From: Tenacibaculum sp. Bg11-29
GTDB lineage: Bacteria > Bacteroidota > Bacteroidia > Flavobacteriales > Flavobacteriaceae
Assembly (NCBI RefSeq): GCF_002836595.1
Contig: NZ_PJBB01000003.1
Span: 248,001 to 312,000 of the forward strand
Direction of reading: 5' to 3'
DNA length: 64,000 bases
Notes under the pieces: generated by a model
What the model was told of the DNA's origin: nothing
The model's input: the letters and a program-made list of their open reading frames with translations, nothing else
Databases searched by the model: none
Made by a program: the position numbers and the translations under genes
Shown here: piece after piece, positions 24,288 through 34,358 of the stretch
How the letters are laid out: each line of letters starts with the position of its first letter
Numbering within the stretch: the first letter of the stretch is position 1

Positions 24288-25169
24288 ATGACACATAAAG
24301 CAGGATTTGTAAACATCATCGGAAACCCAAATGTTGGGAAATCAACCTTAATGAATGCATTAGTTGGTGAGAAATTATCTATCATTACTTCTAAAGCACA
24401 AACTACCAGACATCGTATTTTAGGAATTGTGAATGATGACGACCATCAAGTTATATTTTCTGACACTCCAGGAATTATTAAACCTGCTTATGAACTACAA
24501 CAATCAATGATGGATTTTGTAAAATCGGCTTTTGATGATGCTGATATTTTAATTTACATGGTTGAAGTTGGAGAAAAAGAATTAAAGAATGAAGCGTTTT
24601 TTAATAGAATAATTCACAGTGAAATTCCTGTAATTTTATTATTAAACAAAATAGATAAATCTTCACAAGAAGAGGTTGAAGAAAAAATTGAATATTGGAA
24701 AAATAAAGTGCCTAATGCTTTTGTTTATGTAATTTCTGCCCTAGAAAAGTTTAATGTCGATTCAGTTTTTACAAAAATTAAAGAATTACTACCAGATGCA
24801 CCTGCTTTTTATCCTAAAGATCAGTTAACTGATAAACCTGAACGATTTTTTGTGAACGAAAAAATACGTGAAAAAATTCTAACGCACTATAAAAAAGAAA
24901 TTCCGTATTCTATAGAAGTAGAGACTGAAGAGTTTTTTGAAGAAGAAACTATTATAAAAATCCGTTCAGTAATAATGGTTGAACGCGATACTCAAAAAGG
25001 TATAATTATAGGTCATAAAGGAGCAGCTCTTAAACGTGTAGGTACAGAGTCTCGTAAAGATTTAGAATTATTTTTTGACAAAAAAGTATTTTTAGAATTA
25101 TATGTAAAAGTGAATAAGAACTGGCGTTCAAATGACCGACAATTAAAACGCTTTGGTTACAAAGATTAA
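24288..25169 (+). CDS. era: GTPase Era (16S rRNA-binding ribosome assembly factor)
   Basis: The 293 residues contain G1 (GNPNVGKST), G2 (TTRHR), G3 (DTPG) and G4 (NKID) and a C-terminal KH domain (about 200-293, with the GxxG-type loop GHKGAALK). Era binds the 3' end of 16S rRNA during 30S assembly. Length and order are standard. The gene overlaps the convergent membrane-protein gene by 4 bases at its end. A perfect -7 box ends 4 bases before the ATG, suggesting leaderless expression. Confidence 0.97.
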   Translation: MTHKAGFVNIIGNPNVGKSTLMNALVGEKLSIITSKAQTTRHRILGIVNDDDHQVIFSDTPGIIKPAYELQQSMMDFVKSAFDDADILIYMVEVGEKELKNEAFFNRIIHSEIPVILLLNKIDKSSQEEVEEKIEYWKNKVPNAFVYVISALEKFNVDSVFTKIKELLPDAPAFYPKDQLTDKPERFFVNEKIREKILTHYKKEIPYSIEVETEEFFEEETIIKIRSVIMVERDTQKGIIIGHKGAALKRVGTESRKDLELFFDKKVFLELYVKVNKNWRSNDRQLKRFGYKD

Positions 25170-25672
25170 TTTATCTTTTTTAATAACAACTTAGTAAAAT
25201 TCTTTAAACTTTTCATTTGCTTTTCACCTGTAGACCTACCTATAGTCCCTGCAAAATAAAGTATTACCCATACTATTGGTAAAACTACTAGCATTACTAT
25301 AGGAAATATTGACCCTTTTTGTAAAGACCAATTGGTATACGCAATAACTCCAAAGATTAAAAAAGCAGTAGCTACAACAAAATGCAAGAACATAAAAAAG
25401 GTCCATACCTGTGGTTTTGGGCCAAATAACCCTTTTATTTTTGAAGTTTCTTCGGTTATACTTTCTATCTCTAACGATAATTGAGGAGACCAAAAATGAG
25501 TTTCCTTATCGGGTATATCAATAATCACATGAGTATCTACAACCTTCATTTTATATCTAGTTTCATCAGATAAGTAATTTTTAATTTCGCTCATTAAAAC
25601 CTCAGAATTCATTTCAAAATCAATTTGAAACCTTGGTTTTAAAAAAATCTGATTATACAGTTGATCCTCCAT
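25166..25672 (-). CDS. Hypothetical two-helix membrane protein
   Basis: The 168 residues have a soluble N-terminal half (strand-rich, about 1-85) and two membrane helices (about 93-112 and 119-142), followed by a basic tail (GEKQMKSLKNFTKLLLKK). I do not recognise a family with confidence. It is convergent with era (4-base overlap) and divergent from der. Its role is unknown. Confidence 0.75.
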   Translation of the reverse strand: MEDQLYNQIFLKPRFQIDFEMNSEVLMSEIKNYLSDETRYKMKVVDTHVIIDIPDKETHFWSPQLSLEIESITEETSKIKGLFGPKPQVWTFFMFLHFVVATAFLIFGVIAYTNWSLQKGSIFPIVMLVVLPIVWVILYFAGTIGRSTGEKQMKSLKNFTKLLLKKIN

Positions 25673-25751
25673 ATTTTAAAGTTATTAGCCCACAATGTAC
25701 TAAAATATAGTATACTATTTAAAATTCGGCTTAAAATCATAACGTAAGTTG

Positions 25752-25759
25752 TATCTTTG
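25752..25759 (+). promoter_or_regulatory. -7 promoter element of der
   Basis: TATCTTTG, a perfect TAnnTTTG match, lies 18 bases before the der ATG at 25778. Its last TTG would be read as an alternative start codon, but the element and the family N-terminus show the ATG is right. Confidence 0.7.
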
Positions 25760-25777
25760 CACAAATTTTTTTGCAAA

Positions 25778-27082
25778 ATGAGTAGTATTGTAGCCATTGT
25801 TGGAAGACCTAATGTAGGTAAATCAACCTTATTTAATCGTTTAGTACAACGTCGTGAAGCTATTGTAGATTCTGTTAGTGGAGTTACAAGAGATAGGCAC
25901 TACGGAAAATCTGAATGGAACGGAAAGGAGTTTTCGGTAATTGATACTGGTGGATATGTTGTCGGATCTGACGATATTTTTGAAGGAGAAATACGCAAAC
26001 AAGTTCAGCTAGCTATTGAAGAAGCTGATATTATTATTTTTGTAGTTGATGTTGAACAAGGAATTACTCCTATGGATGCTGAGGTTGCAAAAATTTTACG
26101 TCAAGTTAAAAAGCCTCTTATTATGGCCGTTAACAAAGTAGATAACGCAATGCGTGACGCAGATGCTGTTGAGTTCTACAACCTTGGTTTAGGAGATTAC
26201 CATACTATTTCGTCAATAAACGGTAGTGGAACTGGTGAATTACTAGACGCTGTAGCTAAAGAAATTCCTAAAGAAGAAGAAGTTGAAGAAAATGAACTTC
26301 CTCGCTTTGCCATTGTAGGACGTCCTAATGCTGGTAAATCTTCTTTTATTAATGCTTTAATTGGAGAAGATAGAAATATTGTTACCAATATTGCGGGTAC
26401 AACTAGAGATTCTATTGACACAAAATACAATCGTTTTGGTTTTGAATTTAACTTAGTAGATACTGCTGGAATTCGTAAAAAATCAAAAGTAAAAGAAGAT
26501 TTAGAATTCTATTCTGTAATGCGTGCAGTTCGTGCTATTGAGCATTGTGATGTTGCCATTTTAGTCGTTGATGCAACTCGTGATTTCGAAGGGCAAGATG
26601 AAAAAATATTCTGGCTAGCAGAAAAAAACAAAAAAGGTGTTGTTATACTTGTTAATAAATGGGATTTGGTTGAAAAAGAGACCAATACTATGCGTGATTT
26701 TGAAGCTCAAATAAGACAGAAAATCTCTCCTTTTAGTGATGTTCCTATTATATTTACTTCTGTATTAACAAAGCAACGTATTTTTAAAGCAATTGAAACT
26801 GCTGTTGAGGTTTTTGAAAATAGAAAACGTCGTATTCAAACAAGTAAATTGAATGAAACGATGTTAGAGATCTTAGCTCAAAACCCTCCTCCAGCAATTA
26901 AAGGAAAATATGTAAAAATAAAATACTGTATGCAGTTACCAACATATACTCCTCAGTTTGCCTTTTTCGCAAACTTACCGCAGTATATTAGAGATCCGTA
27001 CAAGCGTTATTTAGAAAACCAACTTCGTCAGCACTATAATTTTAACGGGGTACCTATTATTATCTATTTCAGACAAAAATAA
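25778..27082 (+). CDS. der: GTPase Der (EngA), double-GTPase ribosome assembly factor
   Basis: The 434 residues carry two GTPase domains (GRPNVGKST at the N-terminus and GRPNAGKSS near residue 180) and a C-terminal KH-like domain. G4 motifs NKVD and NKWD and G3 DTGG and DTAG are present. Der is needed for 50S subunit assembly. I chose the ATG at 25778 ([12 protein letters not shown]), not the in-frame TTG at 25757, because the latter lies inside the -7 promoter element. Confidence 0.97.
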   Translation: MSSIVAIVGRPNVGKSTLFNRLVQRREAIVDSVSGVTRDRHYGKSEWNGKEFSVIDTGGYVVGSDDIFEGEIRKQVQLAIEEADIIIFVVDVEQGITPMDAEVAKILRQVKKPLIMAVNKVDNAMRDADAVEFYNLGLGDYHTISSINGSGTGELLDAVAKEIPKEEEVEENELPRFAIVGRPNAGKSSFINALIGEDRNIVTNIAGTTRDSIDTKYNRFGFEFNLVDTAGIRKKSKVKEDLEFYSVMRAVRAIEHCDVAILVVDATRDFEGQDEKIFWLAEKNKKGVVILVNKWDLVEKETNTMRDFEAQIRQKISPFSDVPIIFTSVLTKQRIFKAIETAVEVFENRKRRIQTSKLNETMLEILAQNPPPAIKGKYVKIKYCMQLPTYTPQFAFFANLPQYIRDPYKRYLENQLRQHYNFNGVPIIIYFRQK

Positions 27083-27153
27083 AATAGGTTTAACATAAAT
27101 TAACAACTTTAAAAATAGTTTTTTCATTTTCTTTGTGGATTATTAAATAATTC

Positions 27154-29937
27154 ATGAAAAAGATTATGAAAAAACTATTTTTTACTTTTATATTATTAAT
27201 TGCTACTAATGCTTTTTCTCAATCTTACCCTTTTAAAATAACTGGTAAGATTAATTCTGAAAAAGAGAAAACCCCAATTAACGCTGCTACTATTCACTTA
27301 GAGAAGGTTAAAGACAGCTCCGTTATTTCTTACACAATATCTAATGATAAAGGACATTTTTCATTAGAAGGAAAATCTTTTCATAAAAATTTAAAACTAT
27401 TTGTTTCTTATGTAGGAATGGACACCTACTCTAAGCCTATTTCATTAGAAAAAAAGACAAGCTTTAATTTAGGTACAATTAACTTAAGCGAAGAGAGTAA
27501 TATACTAAATGAAGTTATTATAAAATCTAGAGCTCCGATTACCATAAAAAAAGATACTTTAGAGTTTAATGTAAAATCTTTTAAAACAAAAAAAGATGCA
27601 AACGTTGAAGATTTATTAAAAAAATTACCTGGGGTAGAAGTCGATGAAGAAGGTAAAATTACTGTAAACGGAAAACCTGTAAATAAAATTTTAGTAAACG
27701 GAAAACCTTTTTTTGGGAATGATCCCTCTATTACAACAAAAAACTTAACAAAAGATATCATTGAAAAGGTTCAAGTTATGGACACCAAATCCAAATCTGA
27801 AGCTTTTTCTGGAGAAAAAGGAGATGAAGACAATAAAACAATTAACCTTACTATTAAAAAAGAAAATAATAAAGGTTGGTTTGGTAGAATATCTGCAGCA
27901 ACAGGAACAGATAAGCGCTATGAAGGTGCAACTATGGTAAACAGGTTTGACAACGACCAACGTTTTAGTGTTTTAGCAAGCACAAATAACATTAACTCAC
28001 CAGGGTTTAGCTTTGGTGAAATTCAAAAAATGTTTGGTGGTGGAAATAATTGGATTAGTAGCAATGGTAGCTTTAATATTAACGGTAGAAGTTTTGGTGG
28101 CGGAAGCGGAATTATAAAATCAAAAACTACTGGTGCAACATATGCTGATAAATATGGTAAAGGTTTAGATGTAAATGCTAATTATTTTTATTCAGGAAGC
28201 ACATCAAAAGATGCATCAAAAAACAATAGAGAATACACCTTGCCAGACAGAAAATACTTTACAAACTCAACATCTAACACTAACAACGAAAATCATAACC
28301 ACAGTGTAAGTACAGAGTTTGATATTGAAATAGATTCTACTTTCTTAATTAACATACAACCATCTTTTGTATTTAATAAAAGAAACGGTAGTAATAATAG
28401 ACAAGAAGAATCATTAGATGATACTAATATTTTAACCAACAGTTATAACAGTAATTCATATGCAGAATCTGAAGCAAATAATTTTAGCAACACTATTGAC
28501 ATTACAAAAAAAATAGGAGCTAAGGGTTCATTTATTAAAGCCTCGATTACAAATAAAGTTGATAAATCTAGTACGGAAGAAGTTAATAAATCTACTATTG
28601 AAACTTTTGGTAGCGATGCTACAATCGAAAATCGAGATCAAAAAAGTACTATATCAGATAATTTAAATGGCTTTAATACACGAATAAGCTATCGTTTGCC
28701 TTTAGTATCTAAAAAATTATTTTTAGATACTAAATATAGTTTTCAAAGAAATGAAAGAGAAAACAAAGAAAACACATACGACCTTAACAATACATCTTTA
28801 CAGTATACCGATTTTAACATAGCGCAAAGTTCAGATTTCACATATAACGATATTACTAAAACACCTGCATTAGAATTAATTTATAAAACAAAAAAATGGC
28901 GTTTTAACTTCGAAACTGGCTTTGTTAACAGAACACTTGAAAATGACGATAAACTACGTCCTAACTTAAGTTTAAGTAAAAAATTTAACAATTTAGATTT
29001 AGATGCTGGCTTTAGATATCGATTTAATTCAAAAGCCTCTGTTTATTTTAGCTACAGGTTAAACAACAACGCCCCTCAGCTTCGTCAAATTCAACCTTTT
29101 GAAGATGTTACAAACCCATCTAACATTATTAAAGGTAACCCTAACCTAAAGCCTAGTCAAAACCACAGAATGTATGTTAATTTTAATAAATACAACTGGC
29201 AAGCTCGTACAGGAATGTTTTTTTATGTAAGCGGTACTCTTTACAACAACCAAATTATTTCAAACACTAGTATTTCTGATAAATTTATTAGAAATTCTAC
29301 TTACGAAAATAATAATGGTGGTTATGATGTATGGGGAGGCGGTAGCTATAGTAAAAAAGTTAAATTAGATTCAATTACAAGTCTTAGGTTAAAGCTTGGA
29401 AGTAATATAAGTGCCTACAAAAATTTTAATATAAATAACGGAGTTAAAGAAGGCGCAAGAACTCTTGGTTTAAGACCAAACATTGGTTTAACGTTAGATT
29501 GGAATAAAATTATATCTATAGAAACTCGTTATGACATCTCTTTTTCTAAAACCAAATATGACATAAATACAAATCAGAATCAGAACTTTACAAGACACTC
29601 TTTACGCTTTAGGACAAAAACTACCTTTCCTAAGAAATTAGAATGGAGAAACGATGTAAAATACACTTATAACCCAAACCTTATTGGTTTTAATAAATCT
29701 GCTTGGTTCTGGAACGCGACGTTAGCATATTCTGTATTAAAAGATCAAGGTACTATAAGTTTAAAAGCTTATGATTTATTAAACCAAAACACAAACGCAC
29801 AACGTAGAGCAACTTCAAACTATATTGAAGACTCTCAAAGTACTGTATTACAACAATATTTTTTGCTAGGTTTTAGCTGGAAGTTTAATAGCCTAGGGAA
29901 AAAAGGTAAAATACGTGATTTTAATAGGCACTTTTAG
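27154..29937 (+). CDS. TonB-dependent-receptor-like outer-membrane beta-barrel protein with carboxypeptidase-like domain
   Basis: The 927 residues begin with a signal peptide (LIATNAFSQ), followed by a carboxypeptidase-regulatory-like domain (about 25-115: FKITGKINSEKEKTPINAAT), a plug-like domain (LLKKLPGVEVDEEGKITVNG and GKPVNKILVNGKPFFGNDPS), and a large barrel. This is the OMP_b-brl_3 family common in Bacteroidota. The family is SusC-like but has no SusD partner here. It stands alone, downstream of der and before a terminator. Substrate is unknown. A second ATG four codons in could be the true start. Confidence 0.92.
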   Translation: MKKIMKKLFFTFILLIATNAFSQSYPFKITGKINSEKEKTPINAATIHLEKVKDSSVISYTISNDKGHFSLEGKSFHKNLKLFVSYVGMDTYSKPISLEKKTSFNLGTINLSEESNILNEVIIKSRAPITIKKDTLEFNVKSFKTKKDANVEDLLKKLPGVEVDEEGKITVNGKPVNKILVNGKPFFGNDPSITTKNLTKDIIEKVQVMDTKSKSEAFSGEKGDEDNKTINLTIKKENNKGWFGRISAATGTDKRYEGATMVNRFDNDQRFSVLASTNNINSPGFSFGEIQKMFGGGNNWISSNGSFNINGRSFGGGSGIIKSKTTGATYADKYGKGLDVNANYFYSGSTSKDASKNNREYTLPDRKYFTNSTSNTNNENHNHSVSTEFDIEIDSTFLINIQPSFVFNKRNGSNNRQEESLDDTNILTNSYNSNSYAESEANNFSNTIDITKKIGAKGSFIKASITNKVDKSSTEEVNKSTIETFGSDATIENRDQKSTISDNLNGFNTRISYRLPLVSKKLFLDTKYSFQRNERENKENTYDLNNTSLQYTDFNIAQSSDFTYNDITKTPALELIYKTKKWRFNFETGFVNRTLENDDKLRPNLSLSKKFNNLDLDAGFRYRFNSKASVYFSYRLNNNAPQLRQIQPFEDVTNPSNIIKGNPNLKPSQNHRMYVNFNKYNWQARTGMFFYVSGTLYNNQIISNTSISDKFIRNSTYENNNGGYDVWGGGSYSKKVKLDSITSLRLKLGSNISAYKNFNINNGVKEGARTLGLRPNIGLTLDWNKIISIETRYDISFSKTKYDINTNQNQNFTRHSLRFRTKTTFPKKLEWRNDVKYTYNPNLIGFNKSAWFWNATLAYSVLKDQGTISLKAYDLLNQNTNAQRRATSNYIEDSQSTVLQQYFLLGFSWKFNSLGKKGKIRDFNRHF

Positions 29938-29954
29938 CCTATTAATTAGGAAAT

Positions 29955-29988
29955 AAAAAAGCCATTATTTAAAATAATGGCTTTTTTT
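29955..29988 (+). terminator. Intrinsic terminator after the barrel gene
   Basis: GCCATTAT...ATAATGGC forms a stem (29961-29981) with an A-run before and a T-run after, 18 bases past the stop codon. Confidence 0.88.
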
Positions 29989-30043
29989 ATATTAATTAAT
30001 GAAAGTCAAACAAAGCAAAAACGACAAACTGCATACAGTTTTG

Positions 30044-30051
30044 TAAATTTG
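30044..30051 (+). promoter_or_regulatory. -7 promoter element of the GAF protein gene
   Basis: TAAATTTG is a perfect TAnnTTTG match 23 bases before the ATG at 30075. Confidence 0.5.
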
Positions 30052-30074
30052 CAATAGATTAAGACAATAATTTC

Positions 30075-32462
30075 ATGGAAGTTAGAAAATTAGAAGAATT
30101 TAAAGACATTGAATTACCATTACAGCTTAATATTAGTTTCGAAAAGATATATATTATGCTTAAAGAGTATGCTAGCGGTAAATCTAAAGACCATCCTTTT
30201 AATGCATCTGCTAATGTTATTATAAAAGAGGTTGAAAAACACCCTGAACTCATTAATGGTTTTTCAGATCTTTCGTTGTTAAAAAAACATGAAACCATTA
30301 TAGATGTTTTATTAGAAGCTTTATTTCCTGAAATATTAACATTAAACGAAATTAAGGCTGCTACAGTCCCTTTTTCTTTTACTTCTTTTAAGTTTACAAA
30401 ACGATTAGAAAACATTCTTAAAAACGCTGGTGATGGATATGAATTAAAAGTTAGAAATTTTGAAGATGATAAAATGTACATCATGGCATGTACTTTTATT
30501 TTAAATACAGTTTATCAACATCCGATAGACTTAAAACGTCCTTTCTTTTTTGATATCCCTGATAAAAATACTGAATTAATAAAACATTACCGAGTTGCTT
30601 TTAATGGAGATTTCATGGACATTACTCCTACAGAAAATGCCCCAAAAATCACAGAAGACGACATTAAAATTCTTTTAGATAATTATGACAATATTGATAT
30701 TTGGAAAGAAAAATTCCCGCTAAACAGCTATATATTCAAAGGTTTTGGGCTAATGACCTTGTTTGATGTTACTGCTGATGAAAACATTTCATCTATAAGG
30801 ACCAGTTTATTACAAAAAGATGATGGTCGTATTGTTGAAAAACTTCGTAAAGATTTAAGTGAATTTTATAGTATAAAAGATTTGCAAGTAGGTTTTTCTG
30901 TATTTGATACCTCTGATTTTTCTTTACAATCAACACGTATTAAAAAATCTGAAAGTATTATATTATCAGACCATGAAAAAAAAATATCATGCAACACCTT
31001 TTTTTGTAGTAACATAATTAATAAGGTTTTTGAAAAGCAAGAAATAGTTGCAATCTCTGATTCTGAAAAATATGGAAAATCATCAAATGAGTTTTCTAAA
31101 ATATTAAAAGACAAAAATATTGGTAGTATTTTGTTAATACCAATTAAGGCAAGTAAAAACAACGATTTAGCCTTATTAGAAATAGCTTCACCAAGAGCTT
31201 ATGAATTAAATTCTGTAAATCAACAAAAACTAAAAGACATTATTCCCGTTTTTAAAGCTGCTCTAGACCGTTCTTCTGAAGAATATTTAAACATTATAGA
31301 AGCAACAATACAAGAACATTATACCTCTTTACATCCAACTGTAAAATGGCGATTTAACGAAGCTGCAGAGCAATACCAAGCTGATTTAAACTCAAAAAAA
31401 GAAAACATAAAAATTGAGCAAATTGTGTTTGAAAATGTATACCCTTTATACGGACAATCAGATATAAAGGGGTCTTCAATTGCTAGAAATGAAGCCATTA
31501 AAGAAGATTTAATTACACAACTTAACTTAGCTATTTCTGTACTAAAAAAAGCCTGTGAATCAGAAAAACTACCTATATATGATGAGTTGATGTTTCGTGT
31601 AAACGAATATCTAAAAGAAGTTTTTAATGGTTTAAAAGCAGGAGATGAAATTGGTATACTCGATTTTTTAAAGAGAGATATTTATCCCGTTTTTACACAT
31701 ATTAAAGAAATAAACGCTCCTTTAACCGATCTTGTAAACACCTATATGAGTCGTTTAGACCCTAAATTACATGTTGTTTACGAAAAACGAAAAGCATATG
31801 AACAAAGTGTCACATTATTAAATGATGAGCTATCTAATTTTATTGATTGCAGACAAGAAGATGCACAAGTAATGTTTCCTCACTACTTTGAACGATATAA
31901 AACTGACGGTATAGAGTATAATATGTATATCGGTAAATCTTTAACAAAAGAAAAAAAGTTTGATAAACTTTTTTTATACAACCTTAGGTTATGGCAATTA
32001 CAAATAATGTGCGAAATGGAAAATGTTGCAAACACTGCTCGTGAATCTATGAATCATGATTTACGTGTTGCTTCTTTAATTCTTGTACACAGCAATCCTT
32101 TGTCTATAAAATTTAGAATGGATGAAAAACAATTTGATGTTGATGGAGCTTATAATATTCGTTATGAAATCATAAAAAAGAGAATAGACAAAGCACATAT
32201 AAATGGAACTAAAGAACGTCTTACTGCTCCTGGAAAAATTGCGATTGTTTACTCTCAAGATAAAGACGCTAAAGAATATCTAAAATATATTAAATACTTA
32301 CAATCTAAAAATAAGCTAGGTAAAATAGAAAAACTAGAACTAGAAAATTTACAAGGTGTCTCTGGCTTAAAAGCTTTTCGTGTAGAAGTAATTTATCAAA
32401 CTGATTTCAATAGTAAAAAAACAATAACTATTGATGAATTAATAGGTGATTTTAAACAATAA
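30075..32462 (+). CDS. GAF-domain protein, large, unknown function
   Basis: The 795-residue soluble protein contains a GAF domain at about residues 255-400 (DLQVGFSVFDTS ... GSILLIPIKA ... LALLEIASPRA), with helical regions on both sides. No kinase, cyclase or HTH output is visible. Flavobacteria have conserved long GAF proteins of this type whose role is not known to me. It is convergent with the HD/PycTM gene. Confidence 0.75.
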   Translation: MEVRKLEEFKDIELPLQLNISFEKIYIMLKEYASGKSKDHPFNASANVIIKEVEKHPELINGFSDLSLLKKHETIIDVLLEALFPEILTLNEIKAATVPFSFTSFKFTKRLENILKNAGDGYELKVRNFEDDKMYIMACTFILNTVYQHPIDLKRPFFFDIPDKNTELIKHYRVAFNGDFMDITPTENAPKITEDDIKILLDNYDNIDIWKEKFPLNSYIFKGFGLMTLFDVTADENISSIRTSLLQKDDGRIVEKLRKDLSEFYSIKDLQVGFSVFDTSDFSLQSTRIKKSESIILSDHEKKISCNTFFCSNIINKVFEKQEIVAISDSEKYGKSSNEFSKILKDKNIGSILLIPIKASKNNDLALLEIASPRAYELNSVNQQKLKDIIPVFKAALDRSSEEYLNIIEATIQEHYTSLHPTVKWRFNEAAEQYQADLNSKKENIKIEQIVFENVYPLYGQSDIKGSSIARNEAIKEDLITQLNLAISVLKKACESEKLPIYDELMFRVNEYLKEVFNGLKAGDEIGILDFLKRDIYPVFTHIKEINAPLTDLVNTYMSRLDPKLHVVYEKRKAYEQSVTLLNDELSNFIDCRQEDAQVMFPHYFERYKTDGIEYNMYIGKSLTKEKKFDKLFLYNLRLWQLQIMCEMENVANTARESMNHDLRVASLILVHSNPLSIKFRMDEKQFDVDGAYNIRYEIIKKRIDKAHINGTKERLTAPGKIAIVYSQDKDAKEYLKYIKYLQSKNKLGKIEKLELENLQGVSGLKAFRVEVIYQTDFNSKKTITIDELIGDFKQ

Positions 32463-32494
32463 AGTATCTTATCACTAAATAGTGATAAGATACT
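32463..32494. terminator. Hairpin between convergent genes
   Basis: A perfect 14-bp stem (AGTATCTTATCACT, 32463-32476, with 32481-32494) and a 4-base loop lie directly after the GAF gene stop and before the end of the HD gene. The T-run is weak (CTGTTTT), but the position suggests bidirectional termination. Confidence 0.7.
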
Positions 32495-32499
32495 CTGTT

Positions 32500-33708
32500 T
32501 TACACTGCGCTTACAGTTTCTTGTATTTGAAATGCAACTGCAAAGGCAACTACACTTACAATTATACCAATCATAAAAACCGTATAAGTTGTTCTTAATA
32601 ATTTATATTTTCTATTTAAAACTAACCCTAAAAAATATAAATCTTTAGTAAGCGAACCATATAAATAGTCACGATCTTTCATCATTTCATTCATCCCCCA
32701 TTCAAAATCAGGTAAATTCATTTGATGAAAATTCCCGAAGAACAATAAATTTACTTTCTTGTTTGCTACATCTTCTTTGGTAAATTTACCTTCTGTTACA
32801 TTCGGGCGAGTTGCCATAACAGATAAAACAATAGAAGCCACTGTAAATAATATAAAAATTAATGATGGTATAATTAAATAATGATTTGACGGATTGTCTA
32901 ACTTAGGTATTAAAGTAGACAGTGCCATAGAAATAATAATTGCATTTACTGATAATAGAATATTTGCTTTCGTATCAGCAATATCACTTAAGGTTATATG
33001 ATTTCTTAAAGCAACTCGAAACATTGTTTCAATACCACGCTCTGGTAACTCAACTTTATTTTTCTTAAACGCTAACTCTTCTTTTTTCTGTTTTAACTTT
33101 ATACTCTCTTGTGCTATTTTTTTTTGATCTTTTAACAACTGGGCTAAATTTTTACTTTCTCCCTTACTCCAATTTTTAGCAGCAAAATCAGTATAAAATC
33201 GATGATTTGTTAAAAACTGAATATTTTCTTCGTTCCATTTTACATCAGAAACAACATACTTTTTTGTTAACTCCCATTCTTTTCTTAATAAAGAAGTATA
33301 ATCACTAAAATTCTTACTCCCTAAATGAGCACAATCTGCATCTTTAATTATCTTTTCTAATTTTAATATAGGCTTTACTCCCATTTTAGTCGCCATAATT
33401 AAACTAGACACTTCAGCAACGACATCCTCAGAAATTTCCTTCTTCTTTAAAAAATCTTCAGCTATTTTAACACTTTCTTCTTCATGTTTTTCAATTGACT
33501 TTGTATAACCTACATCATGAAACCATGCAGCAATCATTAATTTATTAGCTTCTTCTTCTTCAACCTTCATTCCTTCAATTAGCTCTTTTGTTTTCTCAAC
33601 CACACGTTGCGTATGAGAAATTGAATGATAAACAAATGATGGTTTTAAATTTTCATTTAAAAGATTAATTACGAATTGCTCTACTTCTGTCAATAAATTT
33701 TTCATCAA
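32500..33708 (-). CDS. HD phosphohydrolase fused to a Pycsar-effector-type membrane domain (PycTM, DUF5706)
   Basis: The 402 residues join an N-terminal HD domain (His32, His64-Asp65, Asp123/125; about 10-200) to a PycTM-like domain (about 225-395). The latter shows RNHITLSDIADTKANILLSV, FGNFHQMNLPDFEWGM and DYLYGSLTKDLYFLG, with membrane helices near 250-272, 282-305 and 372-395. In Pycsar defence, TM effectors respond to cyclic UMP or CMP made by a cyclase and harm the membrane. No cyclase is encoded next to it. The intact HD site suggests nucleotide hydrolysis; it might tune or end such a signal. A defence role is inferred from the domain only. Confidence 0.85.
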   Translation of the reverse strand: MMKNLLTEVEQFVINLLNENLKPSFVYHSISHTQRVVEKTKELIEGMKVEEEEANKLMIAAWFHDVGYTKSIEKHEEESVKIAEDFLKKKEISEDVVAEVSSLIMATKMGVKPILKLEKIIKDADCAHLGSKNFSDYTSLLRKEWELTKKYVVSDVKWNEENIQFLTNHRFYTDFAAKNWSKGESKNLAQLLKDQKKIAQESIKLKQKKEELAFKKNKVELPERGIETMFRVALRNHITLSDIADTKANILLSVNAIIISMALSTLIPKLDNPSNHYLIIPSLIFILFTVASIVLSVMATRPNVTEGKFTKEDVANKKVNLLFFGNFHQMNLPDFEWGMNEMMKDRDYLYGSLTKDLYFLGLVLNRKYKLLRTTYTVFMIGIIVSVVAFAVAFQIQETVSAV

Positions 33709-33802
33709 AAAGGTTTTAACTAGAGTAAAAATAATATTTAATTCTTACTAAGTGTAAGTTAGACGAATATTTTACGACTATCTTACTGTTAAATGCCTTA
33801 AG

Positions 33803-33849
33803 ATATAGTACAAAATCAATCCTCAAATTGATTATGTGCTATATTTTTT
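33803..33849 (+). terminator. Terminator-like hairpin in the region before msrB
   Basis: An 18-bp imperfect stem (33803-33820 with 33827-33844, two mismatched pairs) and a 6-base loop are followed by a T-run. No annotated gene is transcribed into it on the plus strand, since the gene to its left runs the other way. It could end a small RNA or act as an attenuator in the msrB leader. Confidence 0.5.
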
Positions 33850-33896
33850 GCCCAAATTTTTCGTATTTTTAATAATAATTAAAAAAGGATTTTATT

Positions 33897-34358
33897 ATGC
33901 TAACTTGGAAAAACATTATTCATTACGCAGTAGACGGAAACCCAACTCCTGCTAAAAGAGTTGAAAAAACAGAAGCTGAATGGAAAGAGTTACTAACTCC
34001 TGAACAATTTAGAATTACGCGTTTAAAAGGAACTGAACGTCCTTTTTCGGGTGAATTATGTTCTAGTTATGACGAAGGCAAATATAATTGCACATGTTGT
34101 AATACTCCTTTATTTGATTCAACAATTAAATTTAATTCAAGTTCTGGTTGGCCAAGTTTTACACAGCCAATTACCGAAAATGCAATTCAATACAATAGAG
34201 ATATAACTCTAGGAATGGTTCGTGTAGAGGTTTTATGTAATACTTGCGACGCTCATTTAGGACATGTTTTCCCTGATGGACCAGAACCAAGCGGATTAAG
34301 ATATTGTATCAATTCAGAATCAATGCAATTAGAGAAAGGAGCAGAAAATGATCAATAA
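33897..34358 (+). CDS. msrB: Peptide-methionine (R)-S-oxide reductase MsrB
   Basis: The 153-residue enzyme reduces the R form of oxidised methionine. The zinc-binding cysteine pairs (CTCC and CNTC), SSGWPSF, LGHVFPDGP and the catalytic cysteine in RYCINS are all present. No signal peptide is seen, so it is cytoplasmic. It overlaps msrA by 11 bases, so the two are co-translated. It opens the redox-repair island. Confidence 0.96.
   Translation: MLTWKNIIHYAVDGNPTPAKRVEKTEAEWKELLTPEQFRITRLKGTERPFSGELCSSYDEGKYNCTCCNTPLFDSTIKFNSSSGWPSFTQPITENAIQYNRDITLGMVRVEVLCNTCDAHLGHVFPDGPEPSGLRYCINSESMQLEKGAENDQ

Noticed and set aside
25757..25777. Longer der start (MHKFFCK...) at an in-frame TTG
   Set aside because: The TTG is part of the TATCTTTG -7 element; the family N-terminus begins at the ATG at 25778.
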